Source of the DNA: Mesorhizobium sp. M2D.F.Ca.ET.226.01.1.1
Lineage (GTDB): Bacteria; Pseudomonadota; Alphaproteobacteria; Rhizobiales; Rhizobiaceae
Direction of reading: 5' to 3'
Assembly (NCBI RefSeq): GCF_004022705.2
Contig: NZ_RZOY02000019.1
Location: 16,316 to 80,315 of the forward strand
Length of the DNA stretch: 64,000 nt
Numbering within the stretch: position 1 is the stretch's first letter; every line of letters begins with the position of its first letter. A program made the translations under genes and the position numbers. A model generated the notes under the pieces. It was not told the DNA's origin. It worked only from the letters and a program-made list of their open reading frames with translations, and made no database searches. Below, one piece after another: positions 44,496-52,480 of the stretch.

Positions 44496-45381
44496 CGCCT
44501 TCCCTAAGCTCCAGCAGTCGCCGGTAAAGCGCCTGCTTCTGCCCGCCGGTCATCTTCGCCGCTTCCGCCGCTGCTTTCGAGGCCGGCATTTCAGCCGCCA
44601 ACGACAACAGCAGCCGATCGATATCGGCCGGCTGGTCTTCCGCCGCTTCGGGCGGGCCGACGCAGATGACGATCTCGCCCTTTGGCGTGTCGGCCGCCGC
44701 ATAGTGGTCGGCCAATTCGGCCAGTGTGCCGGTCCGCATCTCCTCGAAGGCCTTGGTCAGCTCGCGGCCGATGGCGGCCCGGCGTGCGCCGCCCAGAGCC
44801 TCGACCATGGCGCCAAGCGTCTCGGCCAGCCGGCGCGGCGATTCGAAGAAGATCAGCGTCGCCGGCACCGCCTTGAAAGTTTCGAGCTTGGTCAGCCGCT
44901 GCCCGGTCTTCGTGGGCAGGAAGCCGGCGAACAGGAAAGCGTCGGATGGCAGGCCGGATGCCGTCAACGCGGCGAGCGCCGCAGAAGGCCCCGGAATAGG
45001 CACCACGCGGATGCCCTGCTCCAGCGCCTCGCCGACCAGCCGGTAGCCGGGATCGGAGACCAGCGGCGTGCCGGCATCCGAGATCAGCGCAACGCTCTGC
45101 CCGGCTTGCAAAGCCTCGATCAGCTTCGGCCCGGCCTCGCTCGCATTGTGCTCGTGATAGGCGGTGGTACGCCGCCGGATGCCGTAGCGTTCGAGCAGCA
45201 CGCGCGACACGCGCGTGTCCTCGCAGGCGACGATGTCGGCGGCGGCCAGCGTCTCCAGCGCGCGCAATGTGATATCGGCCAGATTGCCGATCGGCGTCGC
45301 CACCAGATAGAGCGCCGGCGCGAGCGGCCGTGCCGCGATCTCGGTCTGCCCGATCAGGTAGCTGCGTTTGTCGCCGGTCAA
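44488..45381 (-). CDS. rsmI: 16S rRNA (cytidine-1402-2'-O)-methyltransferase
   Basis: RsmI methylates the ribose of C1402 in the ribosomal decoding centre with SAM. The TTG at 45381, seven bases after GGAGGG, gives 297 residues. The tetrapyrrole-methylase fold is clear: LYLVATPIGNLADITLRAL, CEDTRVSRVLLERYGI, ALISDAGTPLVSDPGYRLV and PGPSAALAALTASGLP. The frame is open upstream to 45774, but that part crosses a family E repeat and is not RsmI. Confidence 0.94.
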   Translation of the reverse strand: MTGDKRSYLIGQTEIAARPLAPALYLVATPIGNLADITLRALETLAAADIVACEDTRVSRVLLERYGIRRRTTAYHEHNASEAGPKLIEALQAGQSVALISDAGTPLVSDPGYRLVGEALEQGIRVVPIPGPSAALAALTASGLPSDAFLFAGFLPTKTGQRLTKLETFKAVPATLIFFESPRRLAETLGAMVEALGGARRAAIGRELTKAFEEMRTGTLAELADHYAAADTPKGEIVICVGPPEAAEDQPADIDRLLLSLAAEMPASKAAAEAAKMTGGQKQALYRRLLELREGDG

Positions 45382-45398
45382 CGATAACCCTCCGTTCA

Positions 45399-45443
45399 AG
45401 CAATTCCAGGAAAAGTGCGTAGCGGTTTTCCGTCCGGAGTTGC
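45399..45443. repeat. Rhizobial palindrome, family E, short form
   Basis: AGCAATTCCAGGAAAAGTG and CGGTTTTCCGTCCGGAGTTG form the imperfect palindrome. It lies just upstream of the rsmI ribosome site, so it would be in the leader if transcription starts further up. Confidence 0.85.
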
Positions 45444-45594
45444 GAAAGAACAAAGTCTCTTTGGCATGGCTGACGGCCTGTTGCAAAACGTGAGGTAGGG
45501 TCAAGGAATCCGCCATGCCTTTGCCACAGTGCGGAACGAAACCGGCAACGGCGAATTTAACCCCTGATTCCCCGGGAGGAGGCAGGACCGGACG

Positions 45595-45783
45595 ATGCCC
45601 AATCGCTTCGACATCTTCATCAGCCGACTTGAAAGCAAAGCCGCCCGCGAGGGCATCCCTCCACACCCCATCGCCGCCCAGAGCGGCGCCCGCCGCGACA
45701 AGGCCGACCAGAAGCCGGTTCGCCATGGCGAGTCGCATGGCGAGAAGAACCGCGGCAAGCATCGCCAGAAGCACGATGCTTAA
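45595..45783 (+). CDS. Small basic protein, unknown function
   Basis: The 62-residue product (MPNRFDIFISRLESKAAREG start) shows strong C/G third-position bias, clearer than the opposite frame. A GGGAGGAGG run lies about 15 bases before the ATG. The C-terminal half is rich in Lys, Arg, His and Gly (HGESHGEKNRGKHRQKHDA), suggesting nucleic acid or metal binding. No family is known to me. It occupies the place upstream of rsmI where many bacteria have lpoA, and its stop overlaps the convergent phosphatase-like gene by four bases. Confidence 0.5.
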   Translation: MPNRFDIFISRLESKAAREGIPPHPIAAQSGARRDKADQKPVRHGESHGEKNRGKHRQKHDA

Positions 45784-46100
45784 AGGTATCGCGGCACCTT
45801 CACCTCCAGCAGCCGCACCAGCTCCGGGTCCATGAACTCGTAGTCGTCCGGGATGTCCAGGCAGATCACCCTGGTGCCCTTCAGGCTCGACCGGAACGTC
45901 TTCTGCAGCTTGGCGCGGTGCGCCATTTCCATGACGAAGATGATGTCGGCCCAGGCGACCAGCTCATGCGTCAGCGGGTTGTCGGCGTCGTGATTGGTGC
46001 CTGCCGATTCGACCTCGATGTCGCGGCGCTTCGAAAACACCTGCTCGGCGGTGGGGCTGCGCAACCGGTTCTGGCTGCAGACGAACAGGACGTTCTTCAA
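45780..46100 (-). CDS. Low-molecular-weight phosphatase-like protein
   Basis: The 106-residue protein begins LFVCSQNRLRSPTAEQVF. This is a CX5R-type loop as in low-molecular-weight protein tyrosine phosphatases and arsenate reductases (C8, R14). It is shorter than those families (about 150), and the general-acid Asp would be in the DIPDDYEFMDPELV segment. Activity is not proven; the group is known from small predicted protein tyrosine phosphatases. It lies three bases after hemW. Confidence 0.85.
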   Translation of the reverse strand: MKNVLFVCSQNRLRSPTAEQVFSKRRDIEVESAGTNHDADNPLTHELVAWADIIFVMEMAHRAKLQKTFRSSLKGTRVICLDIPDDYEFMDPELVRLLEVKVPRYL

Positions 46101-46103
46101 AGG

Positions 46104-47282
46104 TTACCGCGCCAAATCCGCCACCACCGCATCGAGCACGATCATGCCGGCGGTCGTGGCGCGCAGCCTGGCATTGCCGACCGGCGCCACCAGCCCTTCC
46201 TCCTGCAACACGGAGAGCCGCGCGCTGGAAAGGCCGCGCCCGGCGAGCGCCTCGTAGCGCTGCAGGTCGATGCCTTCGGCGAGCCTGAGCCCCATCAGCA
46301 GGAACTCGTCGGCTTCTTCCGCGCGGGTCAGGATCTCGCCGCCGGTGACGCCATGTCCCTTGGCCTCGACCAGGTTGGCCCAGGTCTCCGGCATCCTTTC
46401 GGCTATCGTCACCGTGCGGCGGCCATTCTCGACAAAGCGGCCATGCGCGCCTGGGCCGACGCCGACATATTCGCCATAGCGCCAATAGGTCAAATTGTGC
46501 CGGCTCTCTGCACCCGGGTGAGCGTGGTTGGAAATCTCATAGGCCGGCAGTCCGTGCGCCGCCGTCACCTCCTGCGTCAGCGCGTAGAGGTCGGCGGCGT
46601 GGTCGTTGTCGGGCAGCGTGAATTTCTTGGCCGCGTAAAGCGCATGGAAGGGCGTGCCCTCCTCGATGGTGAGCTGGTAGAGCGAGAGATGGTCGACGGC
46701 ATAGCCGATCGCCTGCTCCAGCTCCGCGCCCCACGCCTCCGGCGTCTGGCCGGGCCGCGCATAGATCAGGTCGAAGGACAGGCGCGGAAAAATCTCACGC
46801 GCCAAACCGATGGCGTGCAAGGCTTCCTCGACATTATGCAGCCGTCCGAGAAAGCGCAGATCCTTGTCGTTCAGCGCCTGCACGCCGAGCGACACGCGGT
46901 TGATGCCGGCGGCGCGATAGCCGCGGAAGCGCTCGGCCTCGACCGAGGAAGGGTTGGCCTCCAGCGTCACCTCGATGCCTGCCGGCACCGTCCAGTTACT
47001 CGCCACGGCCTCCAACACGGCGCCGACCGTTTCCGGCTTCATCAGCGACGGCGTGCCGCCGCCGAGGAAGATGCTGGTCACCTCGCGCGGCCCGGTTCGG
47101 TCGCGCATGGTCGCAAGCTCCGTCTTGAAGGCGCGGGCAAAGCGCTCCTGGTCGACCGGCTGGTGGCGGACATGGCTGTTGAAGTCGCAGTAAGGGCACT
47201 TGGCCGCGCAGAACGGCCAGTGGATATAGACGCCGAAGCCGGGGCTGCGGTCGAGCTGCATCGTCTGGCCGGTCCCGATCAT
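46104..47282 (-). CDS. hemW: HemW, radical SAM heme chaperone
   Basis: HemW resembles coproporphyrinogen oxidase HemN but is a heme-binding chaperone for respiratory enzymes. The 392-residue protein has the radical SAM motif CAAKCPYC (C25, C29, C32), SIFLGGGTPSLM and the late HemN C-terminal domain (GVTGGEILTRAEEADEFLLMGLRL). HemN has CxxxCxxCxC; here the residue after the third Cys is Asp and Phe (CDF), which fits HemW. It overlaps the rdgB stop by four bases. Confidence 0.93.
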   Translation of the reverse strand: MIGTGQTMQLDRSPGFGVYIHWPFCAAKCPYCDFNSHVRHQPVDQERFARAFKTELATMRDRTGPREVTSIFLGGGTPSLMKPETVGAVLEAVASNWTVPAGIEVTLEANPSSVEAERFRGYRAAGINRVSLGVQALNDKDLRFLGRLHNVEEALHAIGLAREIFPRLSFDLIYARPGQTPEAWGAELEQAIGYAVDHLSLYQLTIEEGTPFHALYAAKKFTLPDNDHAADLYALTQEVTAAHGLPAYEISNHAHPGAESRHNLTYWRYGEYVGVGPGAHGRFVENGRRTVTIAERMPETWANLVEAKGHGVTGGEILTRAEEADEFLLMGLRLAEGIDLQRYEALAGRGLSSARLSVLQEEGLVAPVGNARLRATTAGMIVLDAVVADLAR

Positions 47283-47941
47283 TCTGAACCGAGCCGGGCC
47301 AGGTTCAGGCGCGCCTCAGCGAACTTTTGGAAGGCGCGGGCGCGGTGCGAAAGGGCGGTTGCCTGGCCTGGCTTCCAGCCATGCTTCTCCTCCGCGCTCA
47401 TCTCGCCAAACGTCTTGTCGAAGCCATTGGGTAGGAACACCGGGTCGTAGCCGAAGCCGACCGTGCCGCGCGGCGGCCACACCAGCGTGCCTTCCGCTTC
47501 GCCGCGATAATACTCCGCCTCGCCGTCCGGAAAGGCGAGACAGATGACGGCAACGAAGCGGCCGGTGCGTTGCGAGGCCTCGGTGGCGCCGGCTTCCTGC
47601 AACGCTGTCTCAGTCTTCTGCATCGCCATGCCGAAATCCCTGCTGCCGTCCGGCTTTTCCGCCCAGTTGGCAGTGTAGACGCCCGGCGCGCCGTCGAGCG
47701 CGTCGACACAGAGCCCGGAATCGTCCGACAGCGCCGGCAGGCCGGTGGCCTTGGCCGCCGCAAACGCCTTGATATAGGCGTTCTCCTCGAAGGTGGTGCC
47801 GGTTTCGTCCGGCTCGGGCAGGCCGTATTCCTTGGCCGATTTCGCCTCGAAGCCGAACGGCGCCATCAGGTCGGCGAATTCGCGCAACTTGCCCGCATTA
47901 TGGCTGGCGACGACGATCTTCTGGCCGTTCAAAGAATGCAT
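47279..47941 (-). CDS. rdgB: dITP/XTP pyrophosphatase (RdgB/HAM1)
   Basis: RdgB hydrolyses dITP, XTP and related nucleotides so that they are not built into DNA. The 220-residue protein has IVVASHNAGKLREF (nucleotide loop), TFEENAYIKAFAAAKATG, LPALSDDSGLCVDAL with the catalytic Asp pair, and FGYDPVFLPNG. Its ATG overlaps the stop of the VOC gene, and its stop overlaps hemW. The VOC-rdgB-hemW run is therefore tightly coupled. Confidence 0.95.
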   Translation of the reverse strand: MHSLNGQKIVVASHNAGKLREFADLMAPFGFEAKSAKEYGLPEPDETGTTFEENAYIKAFAAAKATGLPALSDDSGLCVDALDGAPGVYTANWAEKPDGSRDFGMAMQKTETALQEAGATEASQRTGRFVAVICLAFPDGEAEYYRGEAEGTLVWPPRGTVGFGYDPVFLPNGFDKTFGEMSAEEKHGWKPGQATALSHRARAFQKFAEARLNLARLGSE

Positions 47942-48348
47942 CAGAAACCCCAGATCCTTGGCTCGGCGAACTCGATCGAATTGCCCGAAGGGTCGCGGAT
48001 ATAGATCGAATGCCCGCCTTGCGGCCACTCGAAATCACTTTCGATGGCGATGTTCTTGGCCGCCAGGTGCTTGCGCCATTCGGCGATTTCATCGGCGGTT
48101 GCTGCAAAACACAGATGCCCCTCGCCTGCCGTGCCATGCGGCGGCACCTTCAGCCGGGCGTCGGGCGCAGGCGGGATTTTGGTCGCCTCGGCGTTGAAGA
48201 GCAGCAACACGCCTTCGCCGCAGCGGAAGAAGACGTGGCGCCCTTCGACCTTGCCCAAAGCTTCGAGGCCGATGATGTCGCGGTAGAAGGCTTCGGCTGC
48301 ATTGAGATCAGTCACATAAAGTGCTGACTCCAAAATTGCCGAGGGCAT
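47941..48348 (-). CDS. VOC superfamily (glyoxalase/dioxygenase-fold) protein
   Basis: The 135-residue protein has two beta-alpha-beta-beta-beta modules: AILESALYVTDLNAAEAFYR and the late SIYIRDPSGNSIEFAEPRIW, with metal-site candidates H (GEGHLCF) and E (IEFAE). Function within the superfamily cannot be told (glyoxalase, fosfomycin or other resistance, dioxygenase). ATG 48348 or GTG 48351 may start it. It heads the rdgB-hemW unit. Confidence 0.83.
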   Translation of the reverse strand: MPSAILESALYVTDLNAAEAFYRDIIGLEALGKVEGRHVFFRCGEGVLLLFNAEATKIPPAPDARLKVPPHGTAGEGHLCFAATADEIAEWRKHLAAKNIAIESDFEWPQGGHSIYIRDPSGNSIEFAEPRIWGF

Positions 48349-48356
48349 CACGAGGC

Positions 48357-48507
48357 ACCCCCCTCTGCCCTGCCGGGCATCTCCCCCGCAAGGGGGGAGA
48401 TCAGCAGCTTCGGCGAAGGCGTTTCAACGTGGGAGGTTGGCGAAACCCAAGGTGACATCCGATCTCCCCCCTTGCGGGGGAGATGGCCGGCAGGCCAGAG
48501 GGGGGTG
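48357..48507. repeat. Intergenic palindromic repeat, family A
   Basis: ACCCCCCTCTGCCCTGCCGG and CCGGCAGGCCAGAGGGGGGT are the outer arms. CTCCCCCGCAAGGGGGGAGA and TCTCCCCCCTTGCGGGGGAG are the inner ones. It fills the gap between the VOC gene and rph, which are codirectional. Confidence 0.88.
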
Positions 48508-48546
48508 TGAAGGATCGCCAACCTCATTCTTTTTCCCAGCGGGGCT

Positions 48547-49263
48547 CTACGCCACCGCCATCTGCTGCAGGCTCACCAACCGTGAAATGCCCTTCTTGGC
48601 CAGCCCCATCAGCGCCGCAAACTGCTCCTCGGAAAAAGGCTCGCCCTCGGCGGTGCCCTGGATCTCGACGATGCCGCCCTTGCCGGTCATGACGAAATTG
48701 GCGTCGGTGCCGGCCGAGGAATCCTCCAGGTAGTCGAGGTCGATGACCGGCTGGCCGTCATGGATGCCGCAGGAAATCGCCGCGACGTGGTCCTTCAGCA
48801 CCTTGGAAACGCTGACCATCTGGCGCGCTTCCATCCAGCGCAGGCAGTCGTAGAGCGCCACCCAGCCGCCGGTGATCGAGGCGGTGCGGGTGCCGCCATC
48901 GGCCTGGATGACGTCGCAGTCGACGGTGATCTGCTGTTCGCCCAGCGCCTGCAGGTCGACCACGGCGCGCAGCGAACGGCCGATCAGCCGCTGGATCTCC
49001 AGCGTGCGGCCACCCTGCTTGCCGGCGGAGGCCTCGCGCCGCATGCGCTCGCCGGTCGAGCGAGGCAGCATGCCGTATTCGGCCGTCACCCAGCCCTTGC
49101 CCGAATTGCGCATCCAGGCCGGGACCTTTTCCTCCAGGCTTGCCGTACACAAGACATGCGTGTCGCCGAACTTCACCAGGCAGGAGCCTTCGGCATGCTT
49201 GGAGACGCCGCGCTCGAAGGAGATGGCGCGCATTTCGTCGGCTTGGCGTTTGGAGGGGCGCAT
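48547..49263 (-). CDS. rph: Ribonuclease PH
   Basis: RNase PH trims the 3' ends of tRNA precursors by phosphorolysis. The 238-residue protein starts MRPSKRQADEMRAISFERGV. It carries GSCLVKFGDTHVLCTASLEE, the phosphate site region GMLPRSTGERMRREA and QALGEQQITVDCDVIQADGGTRTASITG. It is divergent from hrcA, the usual alphaproteobacterial pair. The frame is open upstream to 49380, but that part overlaps a tandem repeat and is not family-like. Confidence 0.96.
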   Translation of the reverse strand: MRPSKRQADEMRAISFERGVSKHAEGSCLVKFGDTHVLCTASLEEKVPAWMRNSGKGWVTAEYGMLPRSTGERMRREASAGKQGGRTLEIQRLIGRSLRAVVDLQALGEQQITVDCDVIQADGGTRTASITGGWVALYDCLRWMEARQMVSVSKVLKDHVAAISCGIHDGQPVIDLDYLEDSSAGTDANFVMTGKGGIVEIQGTAEGEPFSEEQFAALMGLAKKGISRLVSLQQMAVA

Positions 49264-49360
49264 TCGGCCTGCTTTCTTCTCGTTTGTCGGAATCGTGGCC
49301 GGCTTGTAGACGCATGCGAGGCAAGTCGCAAAGGAAAAGGGGCCGCAAGGCAAACGTCGG

Positions 49361-49406
49361 GGTGACCGCAAACGCGGCACCTGGGTGACCGCAAACGCGG
49401 CACCGG
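49361..49406. repeat. Tandem 23-base repeat in the rph-hrcA promoter gap
   Basis: GGTGACCGCAAACGCGGCACC occurs at 49361-49381 and again at 49384-49404, a 23-base period or just over two helical turns. It lies about 55 bases before the hrcA start and about 100 before rph. It may hold two operator sites, or a slip-strand duplication. Confidence 0.75.
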
Positions 49407-49407
49407 G

Positions 49408-49436
49408 TTGCGCGGGGGTGGCTTAAGTCTATATCT
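49408..49436 (+). promoter_or_regulatory. Candidate hrcA promoter
   Basis: TTGCGC (49408-49413), a spacer of about 16 and TATATC give a plausible -35/-10 pair just before the hrcA start. The match is moderate. No CIRCE inverted repeat (TTAGCACTC-N9-GAGTGCTAA) was found. Confidence 0.35.
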
Positions 49437-49461
49437 TTTCGACAGGAGGTTTCTTGCCGGA

Positions 49462-50559
49462 ATGAACAAACCAGTCGATGCGACGTCGCAGTCACCCGGG
49501 CTTCAGCCACCGGTGCTTCAGTCACTCGACATGCGCTCGCGCGATATTTTCCGGCGGATTGTCGATTCTTATCTGCGTGACGGCGAGCCGGTCGGCTCGC
49601 GCAGCCTATCGCGCATCCTGCCCTCCTCGCTGTCGCCGGCCACCATCCGCAACGTGATGAGCGACCTCGAGCATCTCGGCCTGATCTACGCGCCGCATAT
49701 TTCCGCCGGCCGACTGCCGACCCAGACGGGTCTGCGCTTCTTCGTCGACGCCTTCATGGAGCTCGGCGACTTGTCCGACGACGAGCGCCGCATCATCGAG
49801 GCGCAGGTGCGCGCCTCCGGCTCCGGCGCGACGCTGGAGCACATGCTGACCGAGGCCAGCCAGATGCTGTCCGGCATGTCGCGCGGTGCCGGCCTCGTGC
49901 TTGCCGCCAAGAATGAGGTGGCGCTGAAGCACATCGAATTCATCCAGCTCGAGCCGACCAAGGCGCTGGCCGTGCTGGTGTCGCAGAACGGCGACGTCGA
50001 GAACCGCGTCGTCGACCTGCCGGCCGGCACGACCGTGTCGCAGCTGCATGAGGCGTCCAATTTCCTCAACGCCCATATCCGCGGCCGCACTCTGGCCGAG
50101 GCGCGGGCGGAGATCGCCCGCATCAAGGACGAGACCAAATCCGCCCTCGACGCGCTGTCGCAGGATCTGGTCGAGAAGGGCCTCGCGGTCTGGGCCGGCG
50201 CCGAAAGTGGCCTACCGGCGCGTCTCATCGTGCGCGGCCGCGCCAACCTGCTCGAAAATGTCACCGCCCAGGCCGACCTCGAACTGTTGCGCCATCTGTT
50301 CGAGGACTTGGAGACGCAGGACGGCCTGCTGCAGCTGCTCGACCTCGCCGAGGAAGGGCCGGGCGTGCGCATCTTCATCGGCTCGGAGAACAAGCTGTTT
50401 TCGCTGTCCGGCTCGTCGCTGGTCGTCGCGCCCTATCGCGACAAGGATGCCCGAGTCATCGGCGCGCTCGGCGTCATCGGTCCGACAAGGCTGAACTACG
50501 CCCGCATCGTGCCGATGGTCGATTATACGGCGCAGCTGATTTCGCGCATGCTTCGTTAG
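49462..50559 (+). CDS. hrcA: Heat-inducible transcription repressor HrcA
   Basis: HrcA represses groE and sometimes dnaK operons at CIRCE operators, and needs GroEL to fold. The 365-residue protein starts at ATG 49462, about 13 bases after AGGAGG. The winged-helix domain includes LDMRSRDIFRRIVDSYLRDG, EPVGSRSLSR and LPSSLSPATIRNVMSDLEHLGLIYAPHISAGRLPT. The C-terminal HrcA domain follows (DLELLRHLFEDLETQDGLLQ). grpE, a frequent next gene, is not found within 1.5 kb; a 66-residue protein follows instead. Confidence 0.95.
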   Translation: MNKPVDATSQSPGLQPPVLQSLDMRSRDIFRRIVDSYLRDGEPVGSRSLSRILPSSLSPATIRNVMSDLEHLGLIYAPHISAGRLPTQTGLRFFVDAFMELGDLSDDERRIIEAQVRASGSGATLEHMLTEASQMLSGMSRGAGLVLAAKNEVALKHIEFIQLEPTKALAVLVSQNGDVENRVVDLPAGTTVSQLHEASNFLNAHIRGRTLAEARAEIARIKDETKSALDALSQDLVEKGLAVWAGAESGLPARLIVRGRANLLENVTAQADLELLRHLFEDLETQDGLLQLLDLAEEGPGVRIFIGSENKLFSLSGSSLVVAPYRDKDARVIGALGVIGPTRLNYARIVPMVDYTAQLISRMLR

Positions 50560-50610
50560 GTGTATCGATATTCAGGTGATGCCGGCCTGACCTGAATCTC
50601 GACACACCTA
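50557..50610. repeat. Palindromic repeat, family F, short form
   Basis: TAGGTGTATCGATATTCAGG and CCTGAATCTCGACACACCTA form a hairpin with a 14-base loop (TGATGCCGGCCTGA). It starts with the hrcA TAG stop codon. A longer copy lies at 53096-53241. Confidence 0.85.
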
Positions 50611-50633
50611 AGGTCGCAGCGGAGGAGAAAGAC

Positions 50634-50834
50634 ATGGCGCTGGAAGCAATCAAGGCCCAGATCGACCTCCTGCTTCAGGAAATGATCAACCAGCCCGAGG
50701 ACGATCACGAGATCCAGGAGCAGCTGCGCGAGAAATTGCGGGAACTCCGCGCCATGGGCCTGCCCTTGCCGGCAGACCTTGTAGAACTGGAGCAGCGCCT
50801 CGACGACGATCTGGATGTCGAAGAGGAGACCTGA
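50634..50834 (+). CDS. Small acidic coiled-coil protein, unknown function
   Basis: The 66-residue protein has GGAGGAG eight bases before its ATG. Acidic and heptad-like residues run through most of it (IKAQIDLLLQEMINQPEDD; EIQEQLREKLRELRAMGLPL; VELEQRLDDDLD), suggesting a helical hairpin or coiled coil. It is probably conserved in Rhizobiales, but I know no function. It stands 75 bases after hrcA across a repeat hairpin. Confidence 0.78.
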   Translation: MALEAIKAQIDLLLQEMINQPEDDHEIQEQLREKLRELRAMGLPLPADLVELEQRLDDDLDVEEET

Positions 50835-50952
50835 CTTCCTGGCGGCCTGTCGTCAAATCAGCGTGCGCCTGCTTCGCTTTTAGACCGTTTGCCCGAGACT
50901 GCGTCGGCAGGCGCCGATCTATCGGGCGCGTTGGCAACGATGAAGGAACAGC

Positions 50953-52293
50953 ATGATGCGGATCGCCGGCGTTGCGGGCCTTGTGCTGGTTCTCGCCACC
51001 GGCGCCTTTGCGCAGCAGGCTGATCAGCCACTGCTCAGCGGCGAAAAGGCCTTCGGCGACTGGAAGGCCGACCGCCCGGGCGTACGCCGGCTGCTGAAGC
51101 CTGACGATCTGCAGAAACCGTATCTCACCAAATCCGCGTCGAATAGCACCGGTGTTGCGGATCGGCCCGAAGGGGCTGCGCCGGTTCTGCCGCGCGGCTT
51201 CTCGGCCAAGTTGATCGCGTCCGGCCTTCCCAACCCGCGCGTCGTGCGTGTTGCGCCCAATGGCGACCTGTTCGTCGCCGACAGCAACGAGGATCGGGTT
51301 CTTGTGTATCGCCTTGCCGGCAACAACGCAAAACCGGCCCGCGAGGCGAAGTTCGCGCATTATCTGAACCAGCCCTATGGCATCGCCTTCTATCCCCCTG
51401 GCGACAAGCCGCAATGGGTCTATGTCGCCAACACCGATAGTGTGGTCCGCTTCGCCTATCGCGACGGCGATCTCAAAGCCTCCGACGATCCGGAGATCAT
51501 CGTCTCCGGCATTCCGACAGGTGGCCATGGCACCCGCGACATCGCGTTTTCGCCGGACGGCAAGACGCTTTATGTCTCGGTAGGCTCGGAAACTAATGTG
51601 GCCGAGGGCATGGCGGCGAAGCCGGATGGCGGCATCGACGCGTGGGCCAGGTCCATGCCGCTCGGCGCCGCCTGGGACTCCGAGGAAGGGCGCGCCGACG
51701 TGCTTGCCTTCGATCCCGACGGGAAGAATCGCCGCGTCGTCGCGACCGGCCTGCGCAATTGTTCGGGCATGACGGTGCAGCCAGGCACCGGCGCTCTCTG
51801 GTGCGTCGTCAACGAGCGCGACGGGCTCGGCGACAATGTACCGTTCGACTACGCAACGACCGTGCGGGATGGGGCCTTTTACGGCTGGCCCTGGTACTAT
51901 ATCGGCGCCAATGAGGATCCCCGCCACGCCGGTGCGCGACCCGACCTCGCTGATAAGGTGGCCCTCCCCGACGTGGTCATCCAGGCCCATTCCGCCCCCC
52001 TCAATATTGCTTTCTACGACGGCGACAACTTTCCGTCCGATTACCGAGGCGACGCCTTTGTCGCTCTGCACGGCTCATGGAATCGCGGGCAGCGCACCGG
52101 CTACAAGGTGGTGCGGCTGAAATTCAAGGACGGCAAGCCGACCGGCGAATACGAAGACTTCGCCACCGGCTTCGTTATCTCCGATGACGAGGTCTGGGGC
52201 CGGCCGGTCGGCGTGGCGGTGGCCAAGGACGGCGCGCTGATCGTCACCGAGGACGCTAACGGCACCATCTGGCGCATTACTTATGGCGGGTAA
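50953..52293 (+). CDS. Periplasmic sorbosone dehydrogenase/PQQ-dependent sugar dehydrogenase-like protein
   Basis: The 446-residue protein has a signal peptide (MRIAGVAGLVLVLATGAFAQ) and a six-bladed beta-propeller, with repeats such as VRVAPNGDLFVADSNEDRVLV, RDIAFSPDGKTLYVSVGSETN and GVAVAKDGALIVTEDANGTIWRI. This matches the glucose/sorbosone dehydrogenase family (GSDH), which uses PQQ. Conserved NERDGLGDNVPFDY and GWPWYYIG segments are the family's late motifs. The substrate is not known; sugars or aldoses are likely. Confidence 0.85.
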   Translation: MMRIAGVAGLVLVLATGAFAQQADQPLLSGEKAFGDWKADRPGVRRLLKPDDLQKPYLTKSASNSTGVADRPEGAAPVLPRGFSAKLIASGLPNPRVVRVAPNGDLFVADSNEDRVLVYRLAGNNAKPAREAKFAHYLNQPYGIAFYPPGDKPQWVYVANTDSVVRFAYRDGDLKASDDPEIIVSGIPTGGHGTRDIAFSPDGKTLYVSVGSETNVAEGMAAKPDGGIDAWARSMPLGAAWDSEEGRADVLAFDPDGKNRRVVATGLRNCSGMTVQPGTGALWCVVNERDGLGDNVPFDYATTVRDGAFYGWPWYYIGANEDPRHAGARPDLADKVALPDVVIQAHSAPLNIAFYDGDNFPSDYRGDAFVALHGSWNRGQRTGYKVVRLKFKDGKPTGEYEDFATGFVISDDEVWGRPVGVAVAKDGALIVTEDANGTIWRITYGG

Positions 52294-52311
52294 CCTCGAC
52301 CCTCCGCTGAG

Positions 52312-52396
52312 GTCCCCCTCACCCGGATTGCCGGCGCCAACCTCTTCTCCCCTTCTTGTGGGAGAAGGTGGCCGCGTAGCGGCCGGATGAGGGGGC
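52312..52396. repeat. Intergenic palindromic repeat, family B, short form
   Basis: GTCCCCCTCACCCGGATTGC at the left and GCGGCCGGATGAGGGGGCTG at the right, with CTTCTCCCCTTCTTGTGGGA forming the centre. Only one inner stem remains. It is between codirectional genes. Confidence 0.78.
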
Positions 52397-52480
52397 TGGC
52401 GCAAACGAATTTGCCCGATAGCGAATTCATTTCCGTTCGATTTCGTGCGACAAGCGCGTCCCTATCTCGGGACTGCAACC

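Noticed and set aside
45501..45774. N-terminal extension of rsmI or a separate minus-strand gene upstream
   Set aside because: The frame runs through a family E repeat and a strongly coding-like plus-strand frame; RsmI proteins start at the TTG at 45381.
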